This document shows positions 27,794-37,258 of a stretch of 64,000 nucleotides of DNA, in pieces (within the stretch, counting starts at the first letter, position 1; every line of letters starts with the position of its first letter). The translations under genes were made by a program, and so were the position numbers. The notes beneath the pieces are model-generated. The model was not told where the DNA came from and ran no database searches. It saw only the letters and a program-made list of their open reading frames with translations. The stretch is from Bacteroidales bacterium (GTDB taxonomy: Bacteria; Bacteroidota; Bacteroidia; Bacteroidales; Azobacteroidaceae). The DNA lies in the NCBI GenBank assembly GCA_003851245.1, contig BHEP01000003.1, positions 28,942-92,941 on the forward strand. Direction: 5' to 3'.

Positions 27794-28900
27794 TTAGTCA
27801 AGCAATTGCAGGTAGGAGGAAACGGGATAATGATCAGAATTAAGTATCTTGTCTACCCTTGTTTTATACGATTTAATATTGCTACTGTGCATAATATAAT
27901 CTATCCTAAAATAAAAATTATTTCTATTATAGGTAGTGCCCAATCCAAAGCCTGAATTGGCAAAAGCATCTTCGAGTTTTTTAGATATTGTATGTCGCAC
28001 ATACGATACAGGAGTGTCGTTGAAATCGCCGCAAACGACGATATATTTATTATTATTTTGGGCAATCTTGGAGGCAATTTCTTCTGCCTGTTTTGCACGT
28101 AATTTATAGGCAGGCGTAAGCTTATCCATCATTTTCCAGGTAAACTCATCAAATTTTTCGGGATTAAATTCGGAGATTATATTGGCATATTCATGCCTGT
28201 CTTCCATCGATAATTTGCTAGATTCCAGGTGGCAGTTTATGAGTGTTAGCCTTTCCCCATCAATGTCTAATTCCGCAATAAAGGCACCATTGTAAAGGCT
28301 TTCGAAGTCCATATTTTCAAAAGACAGTATAGGGAATTTGGAAAAGATGGCAAGCCCATAGGTCTCTTCTTTATTTATCCATTTTAATTTTTGCACTCTT
28401 TGATGCGGATATTTCTTAAGAGCCTGGCGTATCGTTTTGTTGCTTAGATGATTGTTGGAGTCTTGAGCTCCGTATTCTTGTACGCAAACGATGTCCGCCT
28501 CACTATCTATAATATATTTGAGTATAGGATTTGGATTTTTTTCAGTATGTTGCCTTTGGTGTTCAAATTGCATTACATTGTAGGTCAATATTTTTATGCT
28601 TTCTTCGGGAGGATTGGCTTGAGCTATATTGACGGGAAAATATGATTTGACAGCTCCAAGGGAGAAAAAAATCGCGGCAAGAGGAATGGCAATTTTTGTC
28701 CATTTCCAAGCAATGATCCACCCAAATAAAAATAGGATGTTGAGTGCCAATATAAAGGGAAAGGATAGGCCCAAAAAAGTGCAGGCAGGCGACAGGTTTG
28801 GTGAGATTCTATCGGAAAATGCGGAAGCTATTAAAAAAATGGCAGCAAGGACTGTTACTATAAATATTAGGGATTGAAAAATTTTTCTTAATAGTTTCAT
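27794..28900 (-). CDS. membrane endonuclease/exonuclease/phosphatase family protein
   Basis: The 368-residue protein has three N-terminal hydrophobic helices (about 8-95) and a C-terminal EEP domain. Motifs are ILTYNVMQFE, DIVCVQEYG with the metal-binding Glu, LINCHLES, VVCGDFNDTPVSY and the terminal SDHYPVSSYL His. All catalytic residues of the DNase I-like fold are present. Bacteroidales usually carry this gene beside rhomboids, as here, 21 bp after the second rhomboid. The substrate is not known; it may be a nucleic acid, phospholipid or inositol phosphate at the membrane. Confidence 0.88.
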   Translation of the reverse strand: MKLLRKIFQSLIFIVTVLAAIFLIASAFSDRISPNLSPACTFLGLSFPFILALNILFLFGWIIAWKWTKIAIPLAAIFFSLGAVKSYFPVNIAQANPPEESIKILTYNVMQFEHQRQHTEKNPNPILKYIIDSEADIVCVQEYGAQDSNNHLSNKTIRQALKKYPHQRVQKLKWINKEETYGLAIFSKFPILSFENMDFESLYNGAFIAELDIDGERLTLINCHLESSKLSMEDRHEYANIISEFNPEKFDEFTWKMMDKLTPAYKLRAKQAEEIASKIAQNNNKYIVVCGDFNDTPVSYVRHTISKKLEDAFANSGFGLGTTYNRNNFYFRIDYIMHSSNIKSYKTRVDKILNSDHYPVSSYLQLLD

Positions 28901-28921
28901 ATATGACTATTTATTTTCAAT

Positions 28922-29806
28922 TTATTTTTCATTGCTGGCATCAAAGAGTTGTTTTTTTTCGGAAGCTGTGAGGCTGTCGTAACCAGAGATTTTTATTTTA
29001 TCCAAAATTTTGTCTACCGATTCCTTATCTTTATTTTTTTTAGAATTATATTCGTAATCCGATTCAAATCGCTTGTGATGGCTGACTTTCATTACAACTT
29101 TTTTTTTCTTAAATAAATTGGCAATAAGGTCAATCATCTTGTTGATGCCCTTGGTTAAATCATGACCTTTTATAGCAAGCTGCGCATAAGTTATTCCACA
29201 AAAGGCTCCCCCCAAATGTGCAATGTGTCCACCTGCGTTTGTAGAAGTCATGGCAAAAATATCTATCAATAGACTAAAAATAGCTATGTAAATGATTTTA
29301 ATTTCCCCCAAAAAAAGTAGGTGTATACTGCGACTCTTATTATAAAATGCGCTGGCAAAAACTATAGCCATCACTGAAGCAGAAGCTCCTATGAGGGAAG
29401 AAAAATGCTCTTGCGCTTTAAAATAGGGGATAAAGAGGTATGCCAGCAAAAAGAAAGAGGCTCCTGCTATGCCCCCAATAAGATACAATCCTCCTAGTTG
29501 TTTGGAATTAAAATAGCTCAAAAATATTTGCCCAAACCAATATAGCCACAGCATATTGAATAGGAGGTGCAAAAAATCTAGGTGCACAAACATGTAGCTT
29601 ACAATGGACCAGGGTCTTGCAAATAATAGTTCGAGATTGGACGAAAGTTCTAAAAACATGCTAATATCAATGTCAATATTAAACAAGGTTTTCAGTACCA
29701 GTCCTAATCTAAGAATTATGAAAACAAGAATGTTGGCAAATATAAGATTTGACAGAACGCTTTTTTGCTTGAAAAAATATTCTATTCTACCCGTGATGTT
29801 TCCCAT
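28922..29806 (-). CDS. rhomboid family intramembrane serine protease (second copy)
   Basis: This 294-residue rhomboid has about six transmembrane helices and a polar C-terminal tail. The catalytic serine lies in GASASVMAIV and the histidine in GGHIAHLGGAF. The HxxxN motif reads HLLFNMLWLYWFG. I chose the ATG at 29806 (MGNITGRIEYFF) rather than an in-frame start 90 bp further up, because the upstream part has no rhomboid character and lies inside the preceding gene. A purine-rich ribosome site (AAGAGAA) precedes this start. It overlaps the first rhomboid by 20 bp. Confidence 0.9.
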   Translation of the reverse strand: MGNITGRIEYFFKQKSVLSNLIFANILVFIILRLGLVLKTLFNIDIDISMFLELSSNLELLFARPWSIVSYMFVHLDFLHLLFNMLWLYWFGQIFLSYFNSKQLGGLYLIGGIAGASFFLLAYLFIPYFKAQEHFSSLIGASASVMAIVFASAFYNKSRSIHLLFLGEIKIIYIAIFSLLIDIFAMTSTNAGGHIAHLGGAFCGITYAQLAIKGHDLTKGINKMIDLIANLFKKKKVVMKVSHHKRFESDYEYNSKKNKDKESVDKILDKIKISGYDSLTASEKKQLFDASNEK

Positions 29807-30455
29807 TTCTCTTGTCTTTTCTTCTCCAATAAAGAATAAAAATAATTCCAAATAACATGCCTCCCAAATGTGCAAAATGTGCAACATTGTCGCCATTGCG
29901 TTGGGCTACTCCAAAATATAACTCCAGCAAGCCATAGCCTATCACAAAATATTTAGCCTTGATAGGTATGGGTATAAACATAATGTATAGGGGAGTGTTG
30001 GGAAACATCATTCCGAAGGCCAACAAGATGCCAAATACAGCACCCGAAGCTCCTATGGTGATTGGCAGATTGAAATATGTGGGGTCTAGTGATTGGTACT
30101 CAAAAAACCACACCAATTCTTGTATCAAACCAGCACCTATGCCTGTAAAAGCATAGTAAATAAGAAATCTTTTCGACCCCCAGCTTGTTTCGATGACACG
30201 TCCGAACATAAAAACGGCAAACATGTTAAAGAACACATGAGAAAGAGAGGAAGTATCGTGTAGAAATAGGTAACTTACCAGTTGGTAGACTCTAAAATCT
30301 TCGGCAAGAAAATAGTGTAGGCCAAATATATTTATCAAATCAATGCCTCGTGTGCTTAATGCCAGTGTAGCCATCCAAGCAATAAAATTGATGATGATGA
30401 TATTCTTTGTCACAGGGGGAATAGAACTTAGAAAGCCATTTTGTGATGTAGTCAT
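29787..30455 (-). CDS. rhomboid family intramembrane serine protease (first copy)
   Basis: The 222-residue protein has six hydrophobic helices and intact rhomboid motifs: HVFFNMFAVFMFGR after the first helices, catalytic Ser near 137 in GASGAVFGIL, and His in FAHLGGMLFG. It cleaves membrane-spanning substrates inside the bilayer; the substrates are unknown. It is the first of three minus-strand genes (rhomboid, rhomboid, EEP) driven by a consensus promoter at 30481-30512, only 26 bp upstream of the ATG. Confidence 0.92.
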   Translation of the reverse strand: MTTSQNGFLSSIPPVTKNIIIINFIAWMATLALSTRGIDLINIFGLHYFLAEDFRVYQLVSYLFLHDTSSLSHVFFNMFAVFMFGRVIETSWGSKRFLIYYAFTGIGAGLIQELVWFFEYQSLDPTYFNLPITIGASGAVFGILLAFGMMFPNTPLYIMFIPIPIKAKYFVIGYGLLELYFGVAQRNGDNVAHFAHLGGMLFGIIFILYWRRKDKRNGKHHG

Positions 30456-30480
30456 TTTTATTTTTTAGTGAATTTGAGTA

Positions 30481-30512
30481 CAAACGTACGCAAAAATCCT
30501 TTTTTCTACAAA
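30481..30512 (-). promoter_or_regulatory. consensus promoter for rhomboid operon
   Basis: On the minus strand, TTTG (30509-30512), exactly 20 bp, then TACGTTTG (30481-30488). Both boxes match the Bacteroidetes primary-sigma consensus. Confidence 0.82.
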
Positions 30513-30721
30513 TCCTTTGCTAGGATATTGACATTTTATTTTTTCCATCTAGTTTTTTATGCTCTACTTGCCTATTTGTCTACTTGCTGTTTTCTATCTT
30601 ATTTTTGTTTTTAATTCCCTTGTCTAATCTGTTGATTAAGTGCGTAAACTTGTCTGCCAGTGTAGAATAATTCCCCAAAAAGCTATCAAAAGAGTTTTTT
30701 TAGCATTATGTTGATAATATA

Positions 30722-30753
30722 TTTGAATCTAATTATAAGATGTATTATATTTG
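30722..30753 (+). promoter_or_regulatory. consensus promoter for the HU gene
   Basis: TTTG (30722-30725), exactly 20 bp, then TATATTTG (30746-30753). The implied transcript starts near 30760, leaving a leader of about 50 nt before the HU ATG. Confidence 0.82.
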
Positions 30754-30809
30754 GTACTTTAAATTACTTCAAAATAATATTTTTCAAAATCAACAAATAA
30801 TTTAATGTT

Positions 30810-31082
30810 ATGAACAAAACAGAATTAATTAGTGCTATTTCAGAAGAGTCTGGACTTTCTAAATTAGATTCAAAAAAAGCCTTGGAAGGCTTTATTTCCG
30901 CCGTCTCTAACGAGCTTAAAACGGGAGGCAAAATTGCCTTGGTAGGTTTTGGAACTTTTTCTATTACTGAAAAAAGTGCAAGACAAGGAATTAATCCAAG
31001 AACGAAAGAGCCAATCACAATTAAAGCTAAAAAAGTAGCCAAGTTTAAGCCTGGTGCTGAGCTGGCAGATCTTGTAAAGTGA
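30810..31082 (+). CDS. HU-family DNA-binding protein
   Basis: This 90-residue protein has the standard HU length and order: two N-terminal helices (KTELISAISEESGLSK), the dimer core with GGKIALVGFGTFSI, the beta-arm segment GINPRTKEPITIKAKK with the conserved Asn-Pro that kinks DNA, and the terminal helix KFKPGAELADLVK. It compacts the nucleoid and bends DNA. It is monocistronic, with its own consensus promoter and a rho-independent terminator at 31121-31151. Confidence 0.97.
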   Translation: MNKTELISAISEESGLSKLDSKKALEGFISAVSNELKTGGKIALVGFGTFSITEKSARQGINPRTKEPITIKAKKVAKFKPGAELADLVK

Positions 31083-31120
31083 GTTTCAGTAATTTTTGAT
31101 TCGTGGTCGAACAAAAAAGG

Positions 31121-31151
31121 GCATCTATTAATTTAATAGGTGTTTTTTTTT
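31121..31151 (+). terminator. rho-independent terminator after HU
   Basis: A 9-bp stem (31122-31130 with 31134-31142, one G-T pair) closes a 3-nt loop and is followed by nine T residues. Confidence 0.82.
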
Positions 31152-31211
31152 CATTCATTTGTATTACCTTTGCGCAATATTTATGGTAAAACTCTTGATA
31201 ATTCAAAAAAC

Positions 31212-32993
31212 ATGACAATTCAGCAAATATTCCATCATTCTATTGAAAAATATTATGGTCAAGCTATAGATTGCAGCTTGATACAATTGCAAAAAACTAA
31301 GAGAGAATTTGAAGGGCACCTTACATTGGTAGTGTTTCCCTTATTGAAAATATCCAAAAAAAATCCAGAGCAAACAGCACAAGATTTAGGAGCACATTTT
31401 ATGGAAGATACCTCCTTACTTGTGGCATTTAATGTTGTAAAAGGTTTCTTAAATTTGACAATAAGGTCTTCTCATTGGATTGGTGTCTTGAATAAAATTA
31501 ATGACGAGGAGCATTTTGGAATACAAAAAGCTACAGATTCCTCCCCTCTGGTAATGATTGAATATTCTTCTCCAAACACCAATAAGCCCCTGCATCTGGG
31601 GCATGTGCGCAATAATCTTTTGGGGTATAGCTTGGCAGAAATAATGAAAGCTAATGCTTATAGGGTTGTCAAAACCAATATTGTAAATGATAGGGGAATA
31701 CACATATGTAAGTCTATGCTTGCCTGGCAAAAATGGGGGGATGGAATTACACCTCTCAAGGCAGGAAAAAAAGGCGATCATCTGGTAGGCGATTTCTATG
31801 TGAGGTTTGATCAGGAGTACAAAAAGGAGTTGCATGATTTGCAGGCAGCAGGCATCAGCAAAGAAGAGTCTGAAAAGCAATCAACATTGATGGCAGAGGC
31901 AAGAGATTTGCTCTTGCGCTGGGAATCGGGCGACGAGGCAGCTCTTGACTTATGGAAGATGATGAACGACTGGGTGTATGCTGGCTTTGACATCACCTAT
32001 AAAAAGCTAGGAGTAGATTTCGATAAAATATATTACGAGTCAGAAACTTATTTGGTAGGTAAGGATAAAGTTTTGGACGGACTTTCTAAAAATATCTTGT
32101 ATCAGCAAGAAGATGGCTCTGTATGGGCCGATCTCACCGATAAGGGCTTGGATCAAAAATTGCTTTTGAGAGCCGACGGAACCTCCGTATATATGACCCA
32201 AGATATAGGTACGGCAAAGCTACGATACGACGACTATGCCATCGACAAGATGATTTACGTTGTTGGAAATGAGCAAAATTATCATTTTCAAGTGCTGGCA
32301 ATCTTGTTGGATAAGCTAGGTTTTGAATGGGGCAAAGATATGGTTCATTTTTCTTATGGCATGGTAGAATTGCCCCAAGGGAAGATGAAATCTCGAGAGG
32401 GCACTGTTGTCGATGCCGATGATTTGCTCGAAGAGATGGTCAATACAGCAGAGGCAACCTCCAAGGAACTTGGTAAGCTGGATACTTGTAGTGCCGAAGA
32501 AGCGCGAGAAATTTCTAAAATGGTTGGTTTAGGAGCTCTTAAGTACTTTATATTAAAAGTCGATCCGCGCAAGAATATGGTTTTCAACCCTTCAGAATCC
32601 ATTGATTTTAATGGGAATACCGGCCCTTTTATACAATATACCTACGCTCGCATACAGTCCATATTGCGAAAGGCTGGGGAGCAGAGCATACCTTTGTCCC
32701 CACTTGTAGATACTTCCTTGGTGATAAGCGAAAAAGAAACAAGTCTTATTCAACATTTGGAGGCTTTTGCACTAGCTGTTAAAGAAGCAGGGGCGGCTTA
32801 TAGTCCCGCCATTATAGCAAATTTTATTTATGAGCTTGTCAAGGAATACAATCAGTTTTATCATGAATATCCCATTCTAAAGGAAAAAAACGAGGCCTTG
32901 CGCTTGTTTAGAATAGTGCTGTCGGACAATGTTGGAAAAGTTATTAAATCTGGTTTCTCCTTGCTGGGAATAGATGTCCCTCAGCGCATGTAG
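31212..32993 (+). CDS. argS: arginyl-tRNA synthetase
   Basis: ArgS (593 residues from this start) charges tRNA-Arg. It has the N-terminal additional domain, the class I HIGH equivalent HLGH in PNTNKPLHLGHVRNN, KMSKS equivalent GKMKSREGTVV, and the DALR anticodon-binding domain near the C-terminus (NFIYELVKEYNQFYHEYPIL). An in-frame ATG at 31140 exists, but it lies upstream of a TACCTTTG -7 box (31165-31172) and inside the HU terminator, so I place the start at 31212. No lysine/arginine operon partner is evident. Confidence 0.96.
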   Translation: MTIQQIFHHSIEKYYGQAIDCSLIQLQKTKREFEGHLTLVVFPLLKISKKNPEQTAQDLGAHFMEDTSLLVAFNVVKGFLNLTIRSSHWIGVLNKINDEEHFGIQKATDSSPLVMIEYSSPNTNKPLHLGHVRNNLLGYSLAEIMKANAYRVVKTNIVNDRGIHICKSMLAWQKWGDGITPLKAGKKGDHLVGDFYVRFDQEYKKELHDLQAAGISKEESEKQSTLMAEARDLLLRWESGDEAALDLWKMMNDWVYAGFDITYKKLGVDFDKIYYESETYLVGKDKVLDGLSKNILYQQEDGSVWADLTDKGLDQKLLLRADGTSVYMTQDIGTAKLRYDDYAIDKMIYVVGNEQNYHFQVLAILLDKLGFEWGKDMVHFSYGMVELPQGKMKSREGTVVDADDLLEEMVNTAEATSKELGKLDTCSAEEAREISKMVGLGALKYFILKVDPRKNMVFNPSESIDFNGNTGPFIQYTYARIQSILRKAGEQSIPLSPLVDTSLVISEKETSLIQHLEAFALAVKEAGAAYSPAIIANFIYELVKEYNQFYHEYPILKEKNEALRLFRIVLSDNVGKVIKSGFSLLGIDVPQRM

Positions 32994-33004
32994 ATCTTGG
33001 AATA

Positions 33005-33907
33005 ATGAAAATAAGATATGTAAAAAATCAAGATATAGATAAAAAAATCTGGGATGAGCTTATAGACACTGCTCCTATGGGGCGTATTTATGCCTATTCG
33101 TGGTTTTTGGATGCCCTGTGTAAGCATTGGGATGCCTTGATTTTTGGTGATTATAAGTTTGTTATGCCATTGCCTTGGAGCACAAAATGTGGGGTGCGCT
33201 ACTGTTTCACCCCATTTTTTATACAGCAGCTAGGTGTTTATTCTCAAGAAGAAGTGTCGGAGGAGGTTTACAACTTATTTTTAGCCTCTATACCCTCGAG
33301 AATACGGTATATAGATCTTCAGATAAATGCGGATATGCAACTTAAGGGCTCAGGTAGCACGCAAAGGCGGACTAATTATACCTTGAATATAAATAGACCA
33401 TACCCCGAAATAGCAGGGGCTTATGAGAGAGGAGTAAGGCAGGTTTTGCGCAAACCAATAGCTTACAAATTTGTAGAAACTTTCGATATTGATCGCTTGG
33501 TGTATGCCTACAAAGAAATGAATGGATATAAATTTTCTCAAGTTAATGATTCGCATTACGAAAGGTTAATTCATTTGGCACAAGAAGCTAAAAAAAGAGG
33601 GCAATTGTTGTGTTTCGATTTAAAAAATTTAGAAGACGATATCTTGGCGTCCCATTTATTTTTTTTAAGCCATGGCAGAGCCTATTTTATTGCAGGAGCT
33701 CAAACGGCTAAGGGAAAAGAATGCAATGCCAATCATTTTTTTATTGATGCCTTTATTCAATTGCATGCTCAAAAGACACATTATTTTGATTTTGAGGGTT
33801 CAGATATTCCGGGAGTAGCAGCTTTTTTTAAAAAGTGGGGAGCCATGCCCGAATATTATTCTCAAATTAAGATAGGAAAATTTCCATTTAATTATATCAA
33901 AATATAA
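33005..33907 (+). CDS. FemAB/GNAT-like acyltransferase of unknown substrate
   Basis: The 300-residue protein looks like a Bacteroidetes acyl-transferase of the GNAT/FemAB superfamily. It has GRIYAYSWFLDAL near the start, an arginine-rich middle (YERGVRQVLRKP), and the C-terminal acyl-CoA-fold segment FFLSHGRAYFIAGAQTAKGK followed by HYFDFEGSDIPGVAAFFKKWGA, which resembles the last strands of FemAB-like enzymes. It starts 11 bp after argS and is probably co-transcribed with it. FemAB enzymes use aminoacyl-tRNA, so linkage to argS is suggestive, but the family also includes plain acetyltransferases. The exact role is open. Confidence 0.7.
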   Translation: MKIRYVKNQDIDKKIWDELIDTAPMGRIYAYSWFLDALCKHWDALIFGDYKFVMPLPWSTKCGVRYCFTPFFIQQLGVYSQEEVSEEVYNLFLASIPSRIRYIDLQINADMQLKGSGSTQRRTNYTLNINRPYPEIAGAYERGVRQVLRKPIAYKFVETFDIDRLVYAYKEMNGYKFSQVNDSHYERLIHLAQEAKKRGQLLCFDLKNLEDDILASHLFFLSHGRAYFIAGAQTAKGKECNANHFFIDAFIQLHAQKTHYFDFEGSDIPGVAAFFKKWGAMPEYYSQIKIGKFPFNYIKI

Positions 33908-34134
33908 AAAATATATATCAGTAAAAAACAATTTGTTATTTTCTTATTCTCAGTTATTTAGCACTATTTTTTAAAGGAAAACAATAAAAAATGCAGCCAA
34001 TAAATAAGTTATCATTAAATAGGAATAAAATAATTTCATGTAATTTTAGCTATTCAAAGAGAAAAAAAACATATATTTGCACACTGGTAAGACTTTTTTG
34101 TAAATTAACGTCAAAAAAATAAAATAAATTTCAA

Positions 34135-37100
34135 ATGCAAAACAAAGGATTTGTTAGGGTTTTTGCTGTATTACTGACTTTGGTATGTGCTTTCTATTTG
34201 TCATTTTCTTTCGTGACAAATAGCTATTACAACAAGGCTAAAGAATATGCAGCGGGAGACCCATTAAAAGAGAGTCACTATTTAGACTCATTGTCTACAG
34301 AAAAAGTATGGTTGGGTTATACCCTCAAAAAATGCCGTACGATGGAGCTTAATTTAGGGTTAGACCTTAAAGGTGGCATGAACGTGATATTGGAAATCAA
34401 TGTTGCCGACGTGTTGAAATCTCTTTCAAACGACAACCCCGATCCAAATTTCAATCAAGCATTGGCTAATGCAAGAGAGCGTCAGGCAAAGAGTAAAAAA
34501 GATTTTGTTTCTCTTTTTGTTGAAGAGTATCACAAGCTAGATCCTGGGGCAAGGCTCTCAGTGATTTTTGGTACTTTTGAATTGAAAGACAAAATTACAA
34601 CACAAACCTCGGATGCAGCTGTTGAGAGTATTCTCAGAGAAGAGATAAAGAGTGCCATGGACAATTCTTTCAACGTTCTTCGCACACGTATTGATAGATT
34701 TGGTGTTGTTGCTCCAAACATTAAGCAACTGGACACCGATGGAAGAATACTAATAGAGCTTCCTGGAATTAAAGACCCTGCACGTGTAAGAAAACTATTG
34801 CAGGGAAGTGCAAATCTGGAGTTTTGGGGAACTAAGAACTTCACAGAAATTTATCAGGATATTGATAGGGTAAATAAGAAATTGGCTGAAATCGCAAAGG
34901 TGGATGCTAAAGGCGCTTCGGAGAGTATTGATCCTCAGGAGGTAGTTGCTGATGATGCTTTGGCAGAATCCAAAGGAGAAAGCATTGCGGAAAAAACCTC
35001 TACAGATTTGCTAGTAGAAAATGCAGAAGAGGAGCATATTGAAGGATTGACCCAAACAAACACCGATTCTTTGGGTATGATGAGTGCAGAAGATTTTGCC
35101 AAAGAAAATCCCTTGTATGCAGTATTAAACATCAGTGTTGACCAAGAAGGCAGAATACTTCCTGGCCCAGTGGTAGGAGTCTCTCATTATAGGGATACTG
35201 CTACTGTAAATGCCTATTTTAATAATCCACAGGTTAAAAATATCCTGCCAAAGGGGCTTCTTTTGAAATGGACAGTAAAAGCCTTCGATGAGAAAGAGCA
35301 ATACTATCAGCTCATAGCATTGGACGCTAGCAAGAGCAGGGATGGCAAAGCTCCTTTAGAAGGAGATGTTATTATAGATGCTAGTTCCGACTTTGGTCAG
35401 CACTCGCCTTTCGCCGAAGTAAGCATGGCTATGAACGCCGAAGGAGCAAAGAAATGGGCTAGATTGACCAAGGAAAATATAGGCCGCAGTGTGGCCATTG
35501 TCTTGGATGAGCATGTGTATTCTTTTCCTACTGTCAACAGTGAAATTACTGGAGGAAGATCATCCATTACGGGTAATTTTACTGCCGAGGAAGGAAAGGA
35601 TTTAGCGAATGTGCTAAAATCAGGAAAGATGTCGGCTCCAGCTCGCATTATTCAAGAGGATGTTATTGGCCCATCTTTAGGGCAAGAGGCTATTACACAA
35701 GGTTTTATTTCCTTTATTGTAGCTCTACTTGCGCTAATGCTTTACCTAGTTTTGGTTTATGGATTTAAGCCAGGTATGATTGCCAACGTAGCCTTATTAT
35801 TGAACTTATTCTTTACTATCGGTATACTAGCCTCTTTTCAAGCCGTCTTAACTCTTTCAGGTATTGCGGGTCTTGTATTGGCTCTAGCCATTGCCGTTGA
35901 TGCCAACGTGCTTATTTATGAGAGAATAAAAGAAGAGCTTAGAGGTGGAAAGACCTTGAAAAAGGCAGTAGACGAAGGTTATAAAAAAGCATTTTCTGCA
36001 ATTTTTGACTCCAACTTGACCTCTATTATGACAGGTGTTATATTGTTCGTTTTTGGAACAGGCCCTATCAGAGGTTTTGCTACAACCCTCATTATTGGTA
36101 TTGTTACATCTTTTATTACTGCCGTGTTTTTAACACGTTTGTTTTACGAAACAAGTTTTGCTAAGGGAAGATTGTTGGACTTGACTTTTACAACAAATTT
36201 GACAAAGAACTTCTTGGTTAATCCCACATATGACTTCTTGAAAAAGAGGAAATTAGTTTATGTGGTTATTACGTGCTTAACGGTAATTTGTGTAGTTGCT
36301 TTGGGATGGAAAGGATTGAATCAAGGTATAGATTTTACAGGAGGGCGTAATTATGTTGTTCGCTTCGATCAAGCGGTTAATACTGCCGAAGCACAAACAA
36401 TGCTGGAATCTCAATTTGAGGGATCAGTGCCATCGGTAATTACCATTGGTTCTCCAAATCAGGTGAGAATATCAACCAACTACATGATTACAGACTCTTC
36501 GGAGGAAGTAGACAGTGAAATTGAAACAAAGCTCTACGAAGGGCTAAAACCCTTGCTTAAAGAAGGAACAAGTGAGGAGACCTTTTTAGAGGATTATGTA
36601 TTGAGTTCTCAAAAAGTAGGACCAAGTATAGCCGACGATATTAAGCAGGGAGCTATCTTGGCTGTAATATTTGCTGTACTTGCCATTGGTTTATATATAC
36701 TGCTTCGATTCAGAGATGTTTCGTATAGTGTTGGTACCGTTGTCTCACTTATTCAGGATGCCTTATTTATATTAGGTATATATGCTATTTTCTGGGGTAT
36801 TTTGCCTTTTTCACTGGAAATAGACCAGACATTTATTGGAGCAATCCTAACAGCCTTGGGTTATTCTGTCAATGATAAGGTTGTAATCTTTGACCGTGTG
36901 CGCGAATATTCTCACATTTATCCCAAACGAGACAAAGAGTCTCTATTTAATTTGGCATTGAATAGCACTTTGGATAGAACCTTTAATACAAGTGTGAGTA
37001 CGTTTCTTGTATTGATGATAATCTTTGCTTTTGCTGGTGACACCATTCGTAGCTTCTCTTTTGCAATGATTATTGGTGTGGTAATGGGAACTTTCTCTTC

Positions 37101-37182
37101 CTTATTTATTGCTGCTCCAATTGCTTTTGAGATTCAAAACAAAAAATTCCTCAAAAAACAGGCGCTTCATACTCATAAATAA
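34135..37182 (+). CDS. secDF: fused protein translocase subunit SecDF
   Basis: This 1015-residue protein joins SecD and SecF in one chain, the common Bacteroidetes form. It has 12 transmembrane segments. The SecD half has GLDLKGGMNVILEI (TM1 edge), the P1 periplasmic domain including RTRIDRFGV and VELPGIKDP-like IELPGIKDPARV, and ALAIAVDANVLIYERIKEELR in TM4. The SecF half starts near residue 700 with GIDFTGGRNYVVRF and has GYSVNDKVVIFDRVRE. SecDF uses the proton gradient to help pull proteins across the inner membrane. A TATATTTG -7 box lies at 34072-34079. A strong terminator follows. Confidence 0.97.
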   Translation: MQNKGFVRVFAVLLTLVCAFYLSFSFVTNSYYNKAKEYAAGDPLKESHYLDSLSTEKVWLGYTLKKCRTMELNLGLDLKGGMNVILEINVADVLKSLSNDNPDPNFNQALANARERQAKSKKDFVSLFVEEYHKLDPGARLSVIFGTFELKDKITTQTSDAAVESILREEIKSAMDNSFNVLRTRIDRFGVVAPNIKQLDTDGRILIELPGIKDPARVRKLLQGSANLEFWGTKNFTEIYQDIDRVNKKLAEIAKVDAKGASESIDPQEVVADDALAESKGESIAEKTSTDLLVENAEEEHIEGLTQTNTDSLGMMSAEDFAKENPLYAVLNISVDQEGRILPGPVVGVSHYRDTATVNAYFNNPQVKNILPKGLLLKWTVKAFDEKEQYYQLIALDASKSRDGKAPLEGDVIIDASSDFGQHSPFAEVSMAMNAEGAKKWARLTKENIGRSVAIVLDEHVYSFPTVNSEITGGRSSITGNFTAEEGKDLANVLKSGKMSAPARIIQEDVIGPSLGQEAITQGFISFIVALLALMLYLVLVYGFKPGMIANVALLLNLFFTIGILASFQAVLTLSGIAGLVLALAIAVDANVLIYERIKEELRGGKTLKKAVDEGYKKAFSAIFDSNLTSIMTGVILFVFGTGPIRGFATTLIIGIVTSFITAVFLTRLFYETSFAKGRLLDLTFTTNLTKNFLVNPTYDFLKKRKLVYVVITCLTVICVVALGWKGLNQGIDFTGGRNYVVRFDQAVNTAEAQTMLESQFEGSVPSVITIGSPNQVRISTNYMITDSSEEVDSEIETKLYEGLKPLLKEGTSEETFLEDYVLSSQKVGPSIADDIKQGAILAVIFAVLAIGLYILLRFRDVSYSVGTVVSLIQDALFILGIYAIFWGILPFSLEIDQTFIGAILTALGYSVNDKVVIFDRVREYSHIYPKRDKESLFNLALNSTLDRTFNTSVSTFLVLMIIFAFAGDTIRSFSFAMIIGVVMGTFSSLFIAAPIAFEIQNKKFLKKQALHTHK

Positions 37183-37200
37183 GCAGCTAGTTTTAACAAA

Positions 37201-37238
37201 AAAAAGAGCAAGTCAATACTGACTTGCTCTTTTTTTTT
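37201..37238 (+). terminator. rho-independent terminator after secDF
   Basis: A perfect 15-bp stem (37201-37215 with 37220-37234) with a 4-nt loop, followed by further T residues, 18 bp after the secDF stop. Confidence 0.92.
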
Positions 37239-37258
37239 GTTAAATACTTTTTTGATAT

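Larger units (their letters stand above)
30456..30809. other. divergent promoter region, rhomboid operon / HU
   Basis: The 354-bp gap holds two consensus promoters facing apart (30481-30512 minus, 30722-30753 plus). The middle (about 30540-30700) is pyrimidine-rich with loose ctacttg/ctatttg repeats and shows no coding potential. Confidence 0.7.

Noticed and set aside
29807..29896. Upstream in-frame start for the second rhomboid
   Set aside because: The 30 extra residues lie inside the first rhomboid gene and lack rhomboid character. The ATG at 29806 has a purine-rich ribosome site.
31140..31211. Upstream in-frame start for argS
   Set aside because: It falls in the HU terminator and upstream of a -7 promoter box at 31165-31172.
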